Source: Cercis canadensis (lineage: Eukaryota > Streptophyta > Magnoliopsida > Fabales > Fabaceae). From it: a stretch of 64,000 nt of DNA. Within the stretch, counting starts at the first letter, position 1. Each line of letters begins with the position of its first letter. Position numbers and translations under genes: made by a program. A model generated the notes under the pieces. It searched no databases. It saw nothing but the letters and a program-made list of their open reading frames with translations, and was not told the origin of the DNA. Of this stretch, positions 1 through 14,200 are shown piece by piece. Location: assembly GCA_003255065.1 (NCBI GenBank), contig QAOA01005839.1:137877-201876 (forward strand). The letters run 5' to 3'.

Positions 1-2213
1 AAAGAGAACTAAGTATTATGTGCCTTAAGAAAGCTAGTTAATACTAGGGTAAGACAAAAGAGGCACCCTTAAACATGGGGTCTTGCGTACTGATCTTGAT
101 TTTCACTTACTACCAACATAAGACTCGTGCTTACAATTTTTGTTAAAATATAGCATTTGCTAAATTATGAAATTTATCCTTATTTATTTGCCAGTCTACA
201 TGCATCGTTGGGCCTTGTTTGTATTTGCTGAAGTCTTATGAGCAAGTGGTAGTTTAATGTGGCGTTAAAGTGTAGTTGTTTTAGAGATTATTGGTTCAAG
301 TCTTGGTCAAGCAACAAAAATATCTTTTTGTGGCACTACTTTAATTATGCTGGAAAGGGTACATGTTGTAAACAAGTCAGAAACATTATTGAAACTGTCA
401 AATAATTTGGAAAGATGTGAAAATATAAAATGTAACTGTAAATGATTTTAATTTTTTTTTGGTGAATGTAAATGATTGTAATTTTGTAAGTGTATAAAAG
501 GTACACTTGAGTATATATTTTATTAAAAACTGAAGTTGTATGATAGTAATTTTACCTGGTCGATATTATTGGAATTAAAAGGTGTTTATAATTGGTCAAA
601 GTCTATCACCATATATGTAAACCCAATTTTTATGGGTTAAGATATTACTAATCTTTAAATATACATGACATCTCCCATAATATTAAATCACGAGTGCAGT
701 TAGACGTCAAAGTAAACTGAATAAAACCTGAATAATTATCCCTTGCCTCTGAAGCCATTTTTGATAACTAAGTTTGGAGGTTTTGGCTGGGGAAAAGAGG
801 CTAAAATTTTATGGAAATGTACAGTGTATGCAGTCATTTGGTGCATTCGGTTAGAGCATAATGCTCACATTTTCAAGGATTTTTGAATTCACCATTAGCT
901 GATTTTGGATAAGGTTATGCATGACTTCTATTTGGTGCAAAGTTCATGGGCTTTTCAAGTGAATTTCTGTTTCAGATATGCAAAGGGATCCTTTGTATTT
1001 CTGTTAAGGAGCATAGCTTATCCTCCTAAACTCTTGTACTTCCTTATTCTGCTCAATGAAATTATTCTTTAAGAAAAAAGAATCTAGATAATTTAAACTC
1101 ATGCTCAATTACAACCTATGGCCCAGGGCTGCAAAAATTAATGCAATACCCTAAACTGAAAATAAAGCATCTTGGCAGCTCTTAAACACAAAATAACTAA
1201 AGTTATTGACCTAAGATCCCAAAAGGATCTCCATAGTTAGGAGTGTGCAAAACCAGCCCTTGAGTGATATAATTCTGGTACACTTATTCTAAGTCTCCAA
1301 GGTGGTTGCCAGTGTCATTTATCGAACTATCTCTTTCATTTCATAATTTCACTGTCCTCTTCAATTTCATAATTTTCTATTGTTACCTTCATCCTTTGCT
1401 TTTTTTGTTTGACATTTTGATTTTATAACATATTACGAATTGTTTAGTCCTTTTACTGTCGTTTGATGTTTGCCTTTTGGGAATTTTAATTTAAGCATAT
1501 AAGTAAGACTAATGCTGTTGTTTCTATTGAAATTTATGGAACCTGAGTTTTCTCTACCAAGAAACTTGGAGATATAATTCTTTCTTTTCCTGGACTCCAA
1601 GGGATGGAAATAGTGGAGTTTCAGGATTCCCTTATAGTTTTGTATCAACTCCTCTAGAAATGGAAATATGTTGTATTTCTCAATACAGAAGAAAATTGCG
1701 GTTATTGGTCTTAATGACCCTTCTGTAAGGATTTTAGCAATATATTTTACTTTCTTGGTTCCTTATTTTGTAATTATTTCTTAGCAGCATAAGCTCTTGG
1801 ACCTGTTGGTAATTGCATAGTGGTTAACTTCAATAAAATTCTAAATTTATTCAGTTTGCCTGGTTTGTATTAAACATTCACCCTTTGAATTCCAAAGAGA
1901 TAATATCGAGGATATGGCTCCATATTTCAGCAAAAAAATAAAAGAGGATGTGGTTCTATATGGAAAAGCTTGTTTCTTTATTATATTAGTCATTTGAGGA
2001 AAGTTGATGAGATTGTGATTACTTTCTTTATTAGTATTAGTCATTAAGTTCCATGATTTTAGTGGGGGGAAAAACATTAGACTTGAAAAGTATATTTACA
2101 TTACGCCTCTTATATACAGTTATAATATGTTGGGCTTCTTATACATGGCTTTATTCAGTTCCGTGAATGTTATTATTATCCTCATGGAAATCTCCACATT
2201 TTTTCTGTGACAG
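1..2213 (+). other. DEK1: Intronic DNA of DEK1, upstream of its first visible exon
   Basis: No exon of DEK1 is visible here. The first recognisable codons follow the acceptor TGTGACAG ending at 2213, and they start mid-protein compared with the family, so the initiating exons lie left of the window. The stretch is AT-rich and carries one LINE tail (about 773-1080). The short open frames in it have no recognisable similarity and I read them as chance. Confidence 0.75.
773..1080 (+). mobile_element. LINE (L1-type) 3' end fragment, degenerate
   Basis: Conceptual translation gives a decayed version of the C-terminal part of a plant L1 ORF2: a W-C-x-R-L-E-x-N-A-x-I-F pattern, then a short tail, then a TC-rich 3' end reaching an A-rich stretch. 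The same tail is better preserved at 15920-16365 and recurs at 34690, 45960 and 63864. The reading frame has stops, so the copy is dead. I could not define a target duplication. Confidence 0.5.
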
Positions 2214-5200
2214 GGGCTGTTGCAATTCTGCTTCTTCTGGCCGTTGCCCTACTCTGTGCGTATGAACTTTGTGCTGTATATGTTACAGCTGGTTCACGTG
2301 CATCTGAGCGGTATTCTCCTTCCGGTTTCTTTTTCGGAGTGTCAGCAATTGCTTTAGCAATCAACATGCTCTTTATTTGCAGAATGGTGTTTAATGGTAT
2401 GCTTTTGAAACAATTTTCATTTCGCAAACTGCGATCCTGATGATTATTGAATTATTCTCTGATCATATAGACCTGTTGCACTGTGATGCTCCTTGCTATG
2501 CAGATAGCTTGTGCTTTTCTGTTCTTGCTGCTACCAGTTCAGTTCTATTCTATTCTATTTGATTTTCTTTCTTGTAGATTCTTATTACCATGAATTATTG
2601 TAGGGAATGGCTTGGATGTGGATGAGTATGTGCGAAGGGCATACAAATTTGCTTATTCTGATTGTATCGAAGTGGGCCCTGTGGCTTGTTTACCTGAACC
2701 ACCAGACCCAAATGAGTTATATCCTCGGCAATCTAGAAGGCAAGTTCTTCTAGATTTAGCTCTTACTTCTAAATGTCAAACCTTTTTAACTATTTGTAGG
2801 TCCTCTAATTCGTCCGAGAGAAAAAAAATTGCAATGTCTTTTAATTGCCATTGAATATTAGCTGTTAGTCAGGCTGGCCTTTTTTTTTTTTGTTTTTATC
2901 CTCTTCCAATCAGTTAATTAATGCATGTAATTGCCTTTCTTTTTTTGGGTTATTTTCTCCTCCTCTTCTGACTCTGGCTGAATGATGGATCTTAAATATT
3001 TCTTCTCAAATACTTATTTATTTATTTATGTATTGTGCTATTTCATCAAACTTTCTTTCACATTTTTATGTTTTTGATTTGTCTTGACAGGGCTTCACAT
3101 CTTGGACTTCTCTATCTTGGCTCACTAATAGTTCTTTTGGTCTACTCCATCTTGTATGGTCTGACAGCAAAGGAGGAACATTGGCTTGGAGCTATTACCT
3201 CGGCTGCTGTTATCATTCTTGGTATGTTAGCTATTTCTGTTTGTTATTGATTATAATTAAATTTTTATGCCAACATCAAGGGAATCTTTATGTTGCTTGG
3301 TCCTTTTGTTGTCTTGTAGACTGGAATATGGGAGCTTGCCTGTATGGTTTTCAGCTTCTCAAAAGTCGTGTTGCAGCACTATTTGTTGCTGGAACATCTA
3401 GGGTGTTTCTTATTTGTTTTGGAGTGCACTACTGGTTAGTACCTTTATAACCAAATATTACCTTGACACCAACTACTTTTGTTACTGTTTTCTTGACATG
3501 TCTCTGCTTTCATTCAGGTATTTAGGGCACTGTGTGAGTTATGCTGTTGTGGCATCTGTACTATTAGGAGCTGCTGTTTCCCGTCATTTATCAGTCACAA
3601 ACCCATTGGCTGCAAGGAGAGATGCCTTACAGAGCACAGTGGTTCGCCTGAGAGAAGGTTTCCGTAGGAAGGAACATAACAGTTCATCTAGCTCTTCTGA
3701 AGGCTGTGGTTCAAGTATGAAACGCAGTAGTAGCGTTGAAGCTAGTAATCTTGGTAATGTCATTGAAGCTGGCAGGAGTATGGCTGCAGTTGATGGAAGC
3801 AATTGGAATAATGTTCTGTCTCAAACTGCTAGTTTGCAGGAGGGAATGAACAGTGACAAAAGCATAGATAGTGGAAGGCCAAGTTTAGCATTACATAGCA
3901 GCTCTTGTCGCTCAGCTGTTCAAGACCCTGAAGCTGGAACATCATCTGCTGATAGAAATTTTGATCACAATAATTCCATGGTGGTTTGTTCTAGTAGTGG
4001 TCTTGAGAGTCAAGGGTGTGACTCTAGTGCATCAAACTCTGCAAATCAACAAACACTAGATTTGAATTTAGCTCTTATATTCCAAGAAAGGTTGAATGAC
4101 CCTAAGATCACATCTATGTTGAAAAGAAGGGCAAGACAAGGTGATCGAGAACTTAGTAGTTTATTACAGGATAAGGGCTTGGATCCTAATTTTGCTATGA
4201 TGTTAAAGGAGAAAAGTTTGGATCCAACTATCCTGGCATTATTGCAGAGAAGTAGTCTGGATGCAGATAGAGATCATCAGGACAATACTGATATTACCAT
4301 TGTCGACTCAAATAGTGTTGACAATGCCATGCCTAATCAAATTTCATTATCTGAAGAACTGAGGTTACATGGGCTTGAAAAGTGGCTTCAGTTGTCCAGA
4401 CTTATATTACATCATGTTGCAGGCACTCCAGAGCGGGCGTGGGTTCTGTTTAGTTTTATCTTTGTCCTCGAAACCATCATTGTTGCTATATTTCGTCCAA
4501 AGACAATCAAAATTATTAATGCGACACACCAGCAGGTGAGTGCTGACTCTCCCTATAATAATTTCTGATTTTCTGATGTGGCAATGATTTATAGACACAC
4601 AAACTATAAATATGAAACCTAAAGTCTTTTGTTTTTTTTTTTCCATTTGTTTTTCTTTGCTAATAGTGAAAACCTGAAAGTCAGTATTATTTTGATGATT
4701 TTTTGTTATTGTCAACATATGCTCATCTTGACAGTTGGTGAACTGTTTTTGCTTGTAGTTTGAGTTTGGTTTTGCAGTACTGCTACTGTCTCCTGTGATA
4801 TGTTCAATCATGGCTTTCCTTCGATCACTTAAGGCAGAAGAAATGGCTATGACATCAAAACCCCGGAAGGTACAAGCTTGACTATTTGATTGAGTTTTTC
4901 AAGTTCTTCTTTTTGAATAGATAAATTTGACTATATATTCTTTCGTATTGTTGTATAGTAAGATATATTTTTGTTTCTTTATAGTGGTCCTGGTTTGAGT
5001 TTCTGCAGTTTGGTAGTCTTGAAGTTTTTCCTCTTATAAGCTGTTAAATCATTTGTACTAGCTTTGTAGATGAGATGGCTGACTTTACCACTGCTATTAT
5101 AATTCCTATTTCTTGCCCTCTCTGGCTGCCCTTTGTCAACATTATTTGCTCAAGCTGAATCTCACAAGTAAAGATAGAGGTCCAACTTTTGAACATATTA

Positions 5201-8200
5201 AAGAATCTTATATTAAGTTTACCAATAAGTTCGCTGAGATAGGCTGATAAGGGAAAACTAGCTACAATTTGCCTGTACCATATCTTACAAAGTGGCCAAC
5301 AATTTCTTGAAGAGCATTTTGCCTGTGAAGAAACTAATTTGCACACTGTTGCATATAAACATTGTAATTCATAAAGCAACTTGTAGGCTTATGGTTTTAA
5401 GGAACTAAAAGCGATCTCTATACATATGTTGCTCACTTGCGCTTTATCCAGCTTTTTGTGGTCATCATGTAATATGAAGAACTTGTGATGGCCTGGTTCC
5501 TCCCAATTCTGCCCAATGTTATTGTAACAAACTCTTGTTTTTCAAGCAACATTGAATTCAGATGTTGAATTTTAAGGCATACCATTATTTTCTCCCTTCA
5601 ATTTAGTTATTTTATGCTTATGTCTAGAAAACCTCTATACCTTGAATTGTTGGCAGTTAATGGAAAATGGCAGTTATATGAATTTTCAATGTAGCTGGTG
5701 CAGACATTTTGAATTTATTTAATAAAATGAGACATTGAAAGAAATAAACTCTAGCCAGGGATTTCATTTACCCACCCGCCTGTTACTTTTTTCCTTTCAT
5801 GCATGTGTGCTGCTCTAGTATTGGTGTGAAATGTTGTATTTTCTTGTTTGGAGTTGAAGTGAATACTTAATTATTTCTATCTCCCTTTCTTTCAAATTTC
5901 CTTTTCAGTATGGTTTTATTGCTTGGCTGCTGAGTACCTGTGTTGGATTGTTGCTCTCGTTCTTAAGGTGTGTGCTTCTGTTCTTGTATTTCACTTATGC
6001 ATTTTTGGAATAATGCTTAATATACTGAAGCTGTTTCTGGAGAACTTCTGTTTTTGTTATAATTGTTTAAGTTCAATCGAATGGTTCCAATATGTACATA
6101 AGTTGCTTATGTTTGTTAAATAAAATAGGGTTTAATTTCAAATTCTTTTGGCATTATAGTTTCTATGATTGTTCATCTTGTCCCAGTTTTTCTGCAGTAG
6201 TGCATTTGCCACCACTAGATAGTTTCTTATGTATATAGATTGATTATAAGCATGGTTTATAGCTTTCAAAATAAATGTTTATTGGATTATATATATCTCC
6301 AATTTCCATGTAGAAAATTATCACCTTGTTTGGTTAGTTTTATTTTCATTCACATTCTTGAAATTATTAATATAAGGAGAGCCTATGTTTGCTATAAAAT
6401 TGCCTTACAAATGCTGAATAGAAAATTGTCAGCCATTTTGGTTGGTTTGATTCTGCTTTTCTTCTTGTCTGACAGGAATTTTAGCTTTTCCCCTCTGTTT
6501 TCTGTTGGCCTTTATGGATTGTATTGTTGTTTTGGTTTCAGGTTTTGATAGTTTCACCTTTGGTATTAATCCTTTCTTTTTGTTTCATTTTTTATTTTCA
6601 ATTCCTTTTGATTGTCTATGGTTGTGAACCACCACTTGGCATTATCCATTAATAGATCATAAAGAAAAGTTTAATGCTTTTTATCACAAAATAAAAAGGA
6701 AATTTTAATGCTCGAATCATAAGTATAAAGCAATGCAAGTCTAAATGATTGAGATTATCAATTATACTGTCTTTTCAAGATGCATACATGCCCTAGTTGT
6801 AGATGTTGTGGCTAATGTGGTTCATAGTCAGTATTTGATTTATCGTGGGGTTATGAAGCATGTCATTTCAGTTTTTGCAGTATGTTAGACTTGAAACAAT
6901 TGCATTCTTTTTAGGCATATAAAATATTCCATTCTAAATTCATCAGAGTGGATGCAATTGCTCTCTGAAACTGAGCCAAACTGTCTTTTGGACTGGTTTC
7001 ACCATTATAATCTGGTTGTTTTGGTTGCTTGGGTGCTTCACCCACTTGGAGGGCAGGTCACCTCATTTCATGTGCGTGTATGACTTGCTTGTTACATGTG
7101 AATGCTTTTCCTCTATTGGCATAACTGCTGGAGCTTTTGGTTGCGTATTCATTAATCTCTGTATATCTCGTGCAGCAAGTCATCTGTGCTCCTTGGATTA
7201 TCCTTGACTGTGCCACTGATGGTGGCTTGCCTTTCTGTTGCCACTCCTATATGGATTCGTAATGGTTACCAGTTTTGGGTTCCCCATCTGAATTGTGCTG
7301 GAAGTTCAGGAAATGATCGAACTCCTGGGAGAAAGGAGGTTTGCTCCTCATTCCTCTTCCTACCTAATATAAAGGCATCTGCAAATTTATGCTGTTTTAA
7401 ATGACATCTAGCTTGATCTTCTGAATATCAACTTGCATGTTCATTGCAGAACAATGGCATACAAATATATCCATCATTCCATTGTGGTTTGCTGGTTGCC
7501 TGTTTCTATAATATTATTAGTTCTTGGAAAATGGTCTCATTCTTCACAATAATGCTCTCCCTATCCTTGGTGTATCTGAAAAAAAAAGAAAAAAAGTCCC
7601 TTGAAAGAAACCCTGAGCTGAACACCAACAAGAAGCCATAAAGACAGTCCTATCCTATTCCATAACAGATCTCAGGGTAAAGGCCTCCTTGAAAATGTGA
7701 GCATTCTGCTCCAACAAATACACCAAAGGAAAGATATACATCATACCACTTCAAAGATTTTCCCTCCTTGCTCTTGCCAAAAACCTTTGAAAGTTGTCAA
7801 TAAACATTCTAAGGGCAGTACCTAGGATTCACAGGAAGCTCCAAAAAAAGCTACTTCAAAAAAAAGTGGCTGCTGGCAGTGTAAGAATAAACGGATAGCA
7901 AGTTTTGAACTAGAACAACAAAATGCAAAATGTAAAAATTTAGACCAGTTAGTTGTGAGTGGCCTTCAAACTTGCAACATGTCTTTTAGTAACAATCTTC
8001 TCAAGTATTGCCATTCAAATGGAAGACTTAACCTTAGAATGCCTCCCTAACACCCTTTCCTGTAGCTATCATGATAAGGTCTGAAATATTTTCTGAAACA
8101 ATCATTATTGCTTCATGTATGTAACTTTCCTTTTTGTCTTCTTACATCTTCCAATCTGGTAATTGTCTTAAAATTCTGATGTTTGAGTAGGTTTTGTTAT

Positions 8201-11200
8201 AGAATCTTGTTATTCATTCCTCTTATGGTTACTTGTCTAATGAAGCTTACTTTTGTTGTCATCTGACTTGTAAGCTGGAAGTTTGTTGTTCAAGGAATTA
8301 ATCACTTAGCAGTTACTATGAATTTTGGTTTTATTTTTTTTAGAAGTTATTGTGAACTTTTTAGCTCATTTACCCTTTTTGTTTAGCTCAATTCATTCAG
8401 TGTTTAATTTTGTCTTATTGCCATTGGCAGGGCATTATTCTTATCATTTGTATGTCAATATTTGCGGGATCTGTACTAGCTTTGGGAGCGATTGTATCTG
8501 TGAAGCCATTAGATGATTTAAGATACAAGGGATGGAATGGGGAACAGAAAAGCTTTGCCTCCCCTTATGCATCGTCTGTGTATCTTGGCTGGGCAATGGC
8601 ATCGGCAATTGCTTTAGTTGTTACCGGTGTGCTGCCAATTATTTCGTGGTTTGCAACATACCGGTTCTCTCTTTCCTCTGCTATCTCTATTGGAATATTT
8701 GCAGGTATTTTCTCATTACACACACACACACAAGATTCATCATCTGTCTTGCTGTTTATGTCTAAATTCTTATACATACTCCTTTTCTGGTTGCAGTTGT
8801 CCTTGTAGCGTTTTGTGGTGTGTCCTATTTGGAAGTTATCAAATCTAGGGATGGCCAGATTCCAACAAAGGGTGATTTTTTAGCTGCTTTACTTCCTTTG
8901 GTCTGCATTCCAGCTGTGCTCTCGCTTTGCTCTGGATTGCTTAAGTGGTTGGTGAACTTTCTTATAATTGTCAATTTATCTTTTTGGTTAAGTCCCACAA
9001 CTGTTGCTGTACAATGTAATAGGTTCCTGATTCCTTTTAAAATGTCTATTTGCAGGAAGGATGATGGTTGGAAACTTTCTCGAGGTGTATATATTTTTGT
9101 TATAATTGGTCTTCTTCTTCTACTTGGTGCTATATCGGCTGTGATAGTTGTTGTCACACCTTGGACTGTAAGTGCAATTTACTTTAATGTGTTTAAAATC
9201 TCTTACCTGTGTTCTTGACCCATGTATATTTTTAGTGCTTGTTTTCGTCTTTCCTTCTTTATTTTAAATTTTTTTTTTTGGCTGCTACCTGTTTTTCCCA
9301 TTGGTACAGATAGGGGTAGCATTTCTCTTGGTTCTTCTTCTTATGGTATTAGCAATTGGTGCCATCCACCACTGGGCATCAAACAATTTTTATTTGAGCC
9401 GCACACAGATGCTCTTTGTTTGTTTCCTTGCTTTTCTGTTGGCTTTGGCAGCATTTCTTGTTGGATGGTTTGAAGGTAAATGCCAAGTCTATTACTTGTC
9501 ATTATATTAGTATTGATACACATAGCGATAACTGGCTGCTTTTCTCATGACATTATTGTCATTACCCTTTTGCTTTTCAGATAAACCATTTGTTGGAGCA
9601 TCGGTTGGTTATTTTTCATTTCTTTTTCTTCTTGCTGGACGGGCACTATCAGTGAGTTATATCTGATTAATTCAAATATTTAATCTTATAATATGCAGCA
9701 TGATATTGTATTCTGAATGCTGTTATGCTTAATCTTTGTTTTGCTTCTTTACTTTTTATCGTCTAGGTTCTCCTTTCTCCTCCCATTGTCGTATATTCTC
9801 CTCGAGTGCTGCCGGTGTATGTGTATGATGCTCATGCAGATTGCGGAAAGAATGTCAGGTTTATCCATATGTCCTTTTTTAACTTCAATTTGTTTATGTT
9901 TTCAACATATCTCAACTAGTTTATGATTCCTTCATTGTTAACAGGTTATTTGCTTTATTATTTAATATATCTGCTTCTTGTATCTGCTGTTTGCAGTGTG
10001 GCCTTTCTTGTGCTGTATGGGATTGCCCTGGCAACTGAGGGGTGGGGTGTTGTTGCCAGTTTGAAGATTTATCCACCTTTTGCTGGTGCAGCTGTATCAG
10101 CAATTACTCTTGTTGTTGCATTTGGGTTTGCTGTCTCTCGACCATGCCTTACTCTGAAGGTTTGATCCCTACTTTTACTAACCTTGGGCTTTAAAATCTG
10201 CTATAAATTATTTGCTTTATAGAAAAATTTTGTTTCATAAAACTTGTGTTTTGAAAGTACCATTTGAAAGATTATAGTTTCTTGTATGCTACTGTTTCTC
10301 TCTTTAGCAAAAACCTGATCTATCCTTCCTACAATGAACAGATGGTGGAAGATGCTGTACATTTTCTGAGCAAGGAAACTATTGTTCAAGCAACTGCTAG
10401 ATCAGCAACAAAGGTGTGTAAAATTTGTCAATGAGATCCGAGGGCCATATTCTACATGTTTTTATTTTATGTTTGTGCTCTTAGTTTTCTTGTTTTCGTA
10501 GGAGAACGCCTTAGTTCCTACCTTCTGACATTTTTTCTCTCTAAATAATCTCCTTTTACAAAAGCAAAATTCTTGTTGTTTTCTGGCTGTGCAGTTAATT
10601 GTTCTGTGTATGTGCTTAATCGTTGACATGAGCTATGTTGCTATAATTATTTTGAACAACTTAACTTCTACTTCTATGCTTTGATCTTATGCTTTTTCAA
10701 CCACCCTCAAACAAATGCTGAGGTTGAAGAAATTTATTTTTTTAATAATTTTTGTCTCAACTTACTTGGACGTCTTTCTTCACACCATTGATTTGTTTAG
10801 TAATTCATGTTTCTGTTTTGTTGTTTTATCAAAATGTTCAATGTCTTACATCTTTACTGAAAAAATCAGCTTTGTATAAACCGTTTCTGAAAGTGTTAGA
10901 TACGTTTGAGTGATTTATATTTTCCTTAACTAGAAAGGAAACCAAGTTTGTTCTCTGATGCGTCTCTTTTCAAGAATGATTTGTTGTGCTCTTACCTGGG
11001 CCTTGCATCACATATGTCATTTCATATTAAACTGTATGATGTGGTTATCAAAATAATAACTGCATTGAACTATCTTTAGTATCAACATCTACTGGAGTGC
11101 ATTGAAATTTTCATAAATGGTTCTCTTATTTTCTCTTNTGTTGCTATAATTATTTTGAACAACTTAACTTCTACTTCTATGCTTTGATCTTATGCTTTTT

Positions 11201-14200
11201 CAACCACCCTCAAACAAATGCTGAGATTGAAGAAATTTATTTTTTTAATAATTTTTGTCTCAACTTACTTGGACGTCTTTCTTCACACCATTGATTTGTT
11301 TAGTAATTCATGTTTCTGTTTTGTTGTTTTATCAAAATGTTCAATGTCTTACATCTTTACTGAAAAAATCTGCTTTGTATAAACCGTTTCTGAAAGTGTT
11401 AGATACGTTTGAGTGATTTATATTTTCCTTAACTAGAAAGGAAACCAAGTTTGTTCTCTGATGCGTCTCTTTTCAAGAATGATTTGTTGTGCTCTTACCT
11501 GGGCCTTGCATCACATATGTCATTTCATATTAAACTGTATGATGTGGTTATCAAAATAATAACTGCATTGAACTATCTTTAGTATCAACATCTACTGGAG
11601 TGCATTGAAATTTTCATAAATGGTTCTCTTATTTTCTCTTTCCTGGTAAGCAGGAAATTGTTTGTGAAGTAATGTTACATCAATAGGTTCAGCCTCTATT
11701 TATTTTATTATATAAAAAAATTCATATTTGATTTTCAAAAAAAAAAAAAAAGAAAAATGAAAGGAAAGAAAAACATTTCTCTTGCTACAGCTTGACAATG
11801 AATATAAATAAACACTTGGGAACTTGTTAACTGCTTGAACTCTGCTCCTTGATTTTGATATCTCTGTTGTGAATGTCTGTATGAATGTTTTTGTTAGATA
11901 TAAAGCCATTATTGGGCCTTCTCCTAATAGCTGAAGCTTTTAGGTTGATTTGGTTCTTGACAGTTTTCTTGTTCTCTTTATGCGGTTTACTTTATTAAAA
12001 AATAGTAATGTTGGGACCTGGGGAGGGAGACTTCCCATTTTATGTTTTATTTGAATGAAAGCTATATTATCTTTTTTCTTTGTTTATATGGTTGCAGACC
12101 AGAAATGCATTATCTGGAACTTATTCAGCACCACAAAGGTCGGCTAGTTCTGCAGCACTTCTGATTGGAGACCCTACCATTATGCGTGATAGGGCAGGAA
12201 ATTTTGTGCTTCCAAGAGCTGATGTCATGAAACTGAGAGACCGTTTGAGAAATGAAGAATTATTGGCAGGATCATTCTTTAGGAGATTGAGATATGAAAG
12301 GACTTTTCGCCGTGATCCTGCCAACGATGTAGATCATAGAAGAGTAATGTGTGCACATGCACGGATTCTGGCTCTAGAAGAGGCCATTGATACAGAGTGG
12401 GTGTACATGTGGGACAAGTTTGGTGGTTATTTACTTTTGTTGCTTGGTTTGACTGCTAAGGCGGAACGAGTACAGGTAAGAGACAACCTTAACTATTGCA
12501 ATGGTTGATATATAGTTTTATAGTTTATATTAGACTGATGATCTTCTCTTGTAGGATGAGGTTCGTTTGAGACTCTTCCTTGACAGCATAGGATTCTCTG
12601 ACCTAAGTGCCAAGAAAATAAAGAAGTGGATGCCAGAAGATCGGAGGCAATTTGAAATCATTCAGGAGAGGTACTGTCACTAAATTTTCCTGAATATCTA
12701 ATATAAATACCTTGTTCTAAATCATGTTTTTATGAACTTCCTAGTTACATGAGAGAAAAGGAGATGGAAGAGGAAATTTTCATGCAGAGACGTGAAGAAG
12801 AGGGGAGAGGAAAAGAAAGAAGGAAGGCTCTCCTTGAAAAAGAGGAACGTAAATGGAAGGAGATAGAAGCTTCTCTGCTTTCGTCCATTCCTAATGCTGG
12901 CAGCAGAGAGGCTGCAGCCATGGCAGCTGCAGTGCGTGCAGTAGGGGGTGATTCTGTTCTTGATGATTCTTTTGCTCGAGAGAGGGTTTCAAGTATTGCA
13001 CGCAGGATACGTGCCTCACAGTTAGCTCGCCGTGCACTTCAGGTTTATTAACTGTCTTTGCTATTACTTCAAGTTCTATCTATTATAGTTCATGAGGGGT
13101 ATTTCTTTTGGATTTACTTAATCAATGTAGTTCTGATTATTGTCACTATTTGATGTCTTTGGCAGACAGGAGTCACAGGTGCCATATGTGTTCTTGATGA
13201 TGAGCCAACAGCAAATGGCAGGCATTGTGGGTCAATCGATCCCAGTCTATGTCAAAGTCAAAAGGTTAGCTTCTCAGTTGCATTGATGATTCAACCTGAG
13301 TCTGGACCTGTTTGTCTTTTGGGCACTGAGTTTCAGAAGAAGCTTTGCTGGGAAATTCTGGTGGCTGGTTCTGAACAAGGTATTGAAGCTGGACAAGTTG
13401 GCCTTAGATTTATTACTAAAGGTGATAGGCAAACAACTGTTGCAAAGGAGTGGAGTATTAGTGCAACCAGTATTGCAGATGGAAGGTTTGACCTTTCTCT
13501 TTATTTGTTTGTTTTTTTTGGTATCTTATGATTGGTTCTTTAAGATTTGTGTGCACATGTTTTTGAGTTCTCTTGTCATTATGTCATGCTGCTGTTTCTG
13601 ATTGTTTTAAGATGTGTATTTTGAAATTTATTGGTTTAAATTTTGTGCTTATAAGGTTTTGGGTTTTTTATTTTTTGTTCCTCTGCTGCAATTGTTTTTC
13701 CAAGTTTAAGATTCATCAATATCTCAAAATTTAAAAGATAAAAGCTTTTCCTTTCTCTGACAAGCTTTGTTGAGATGTTTGAAATAACTTGATTTTCCTT
13801 TAAAGACCTAGGTTAGCCCCAACTCGGAGTGAGATGTGTTACTTTTTCAGCTATGTAAATCAGCAACTTGTACAGAATATGTAATGCTTGAATGTTTTAA
13901 GACTGTATTTAATGCATGAAATTGTTGGGGATGAAGTACGTACATAGTCATATTTTGTTCATATACTTTTTCTGCTTGTCTAAATACAAGTGTTCTATTA
14001 GTTATGACATTTTTTTAAATGCATGTTAAATCATTTTACTAATGTTTCTTAATATCGTGCAGGTGGCACATTGTGACAATGACAATTGATGCTGATTTGG
14101 GTGAGGCAACATGTTATTTAGATGGTGGATTTGATGGCTACCAGACTGGATTGCCATTGTGTGTAGGTAGTGGCATTTGGGAGCAGGGGACAGAAGTTTG

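Noticed and set aside
13283-13531. Possible extra splice site inside the DEK1 exon at AAAAGGTTAGC (13261)
   Set aside because: The protein continues without break (Q-S-Q-K-V-S-F-S-V) as in the family, so 13166-13485 is one exon.
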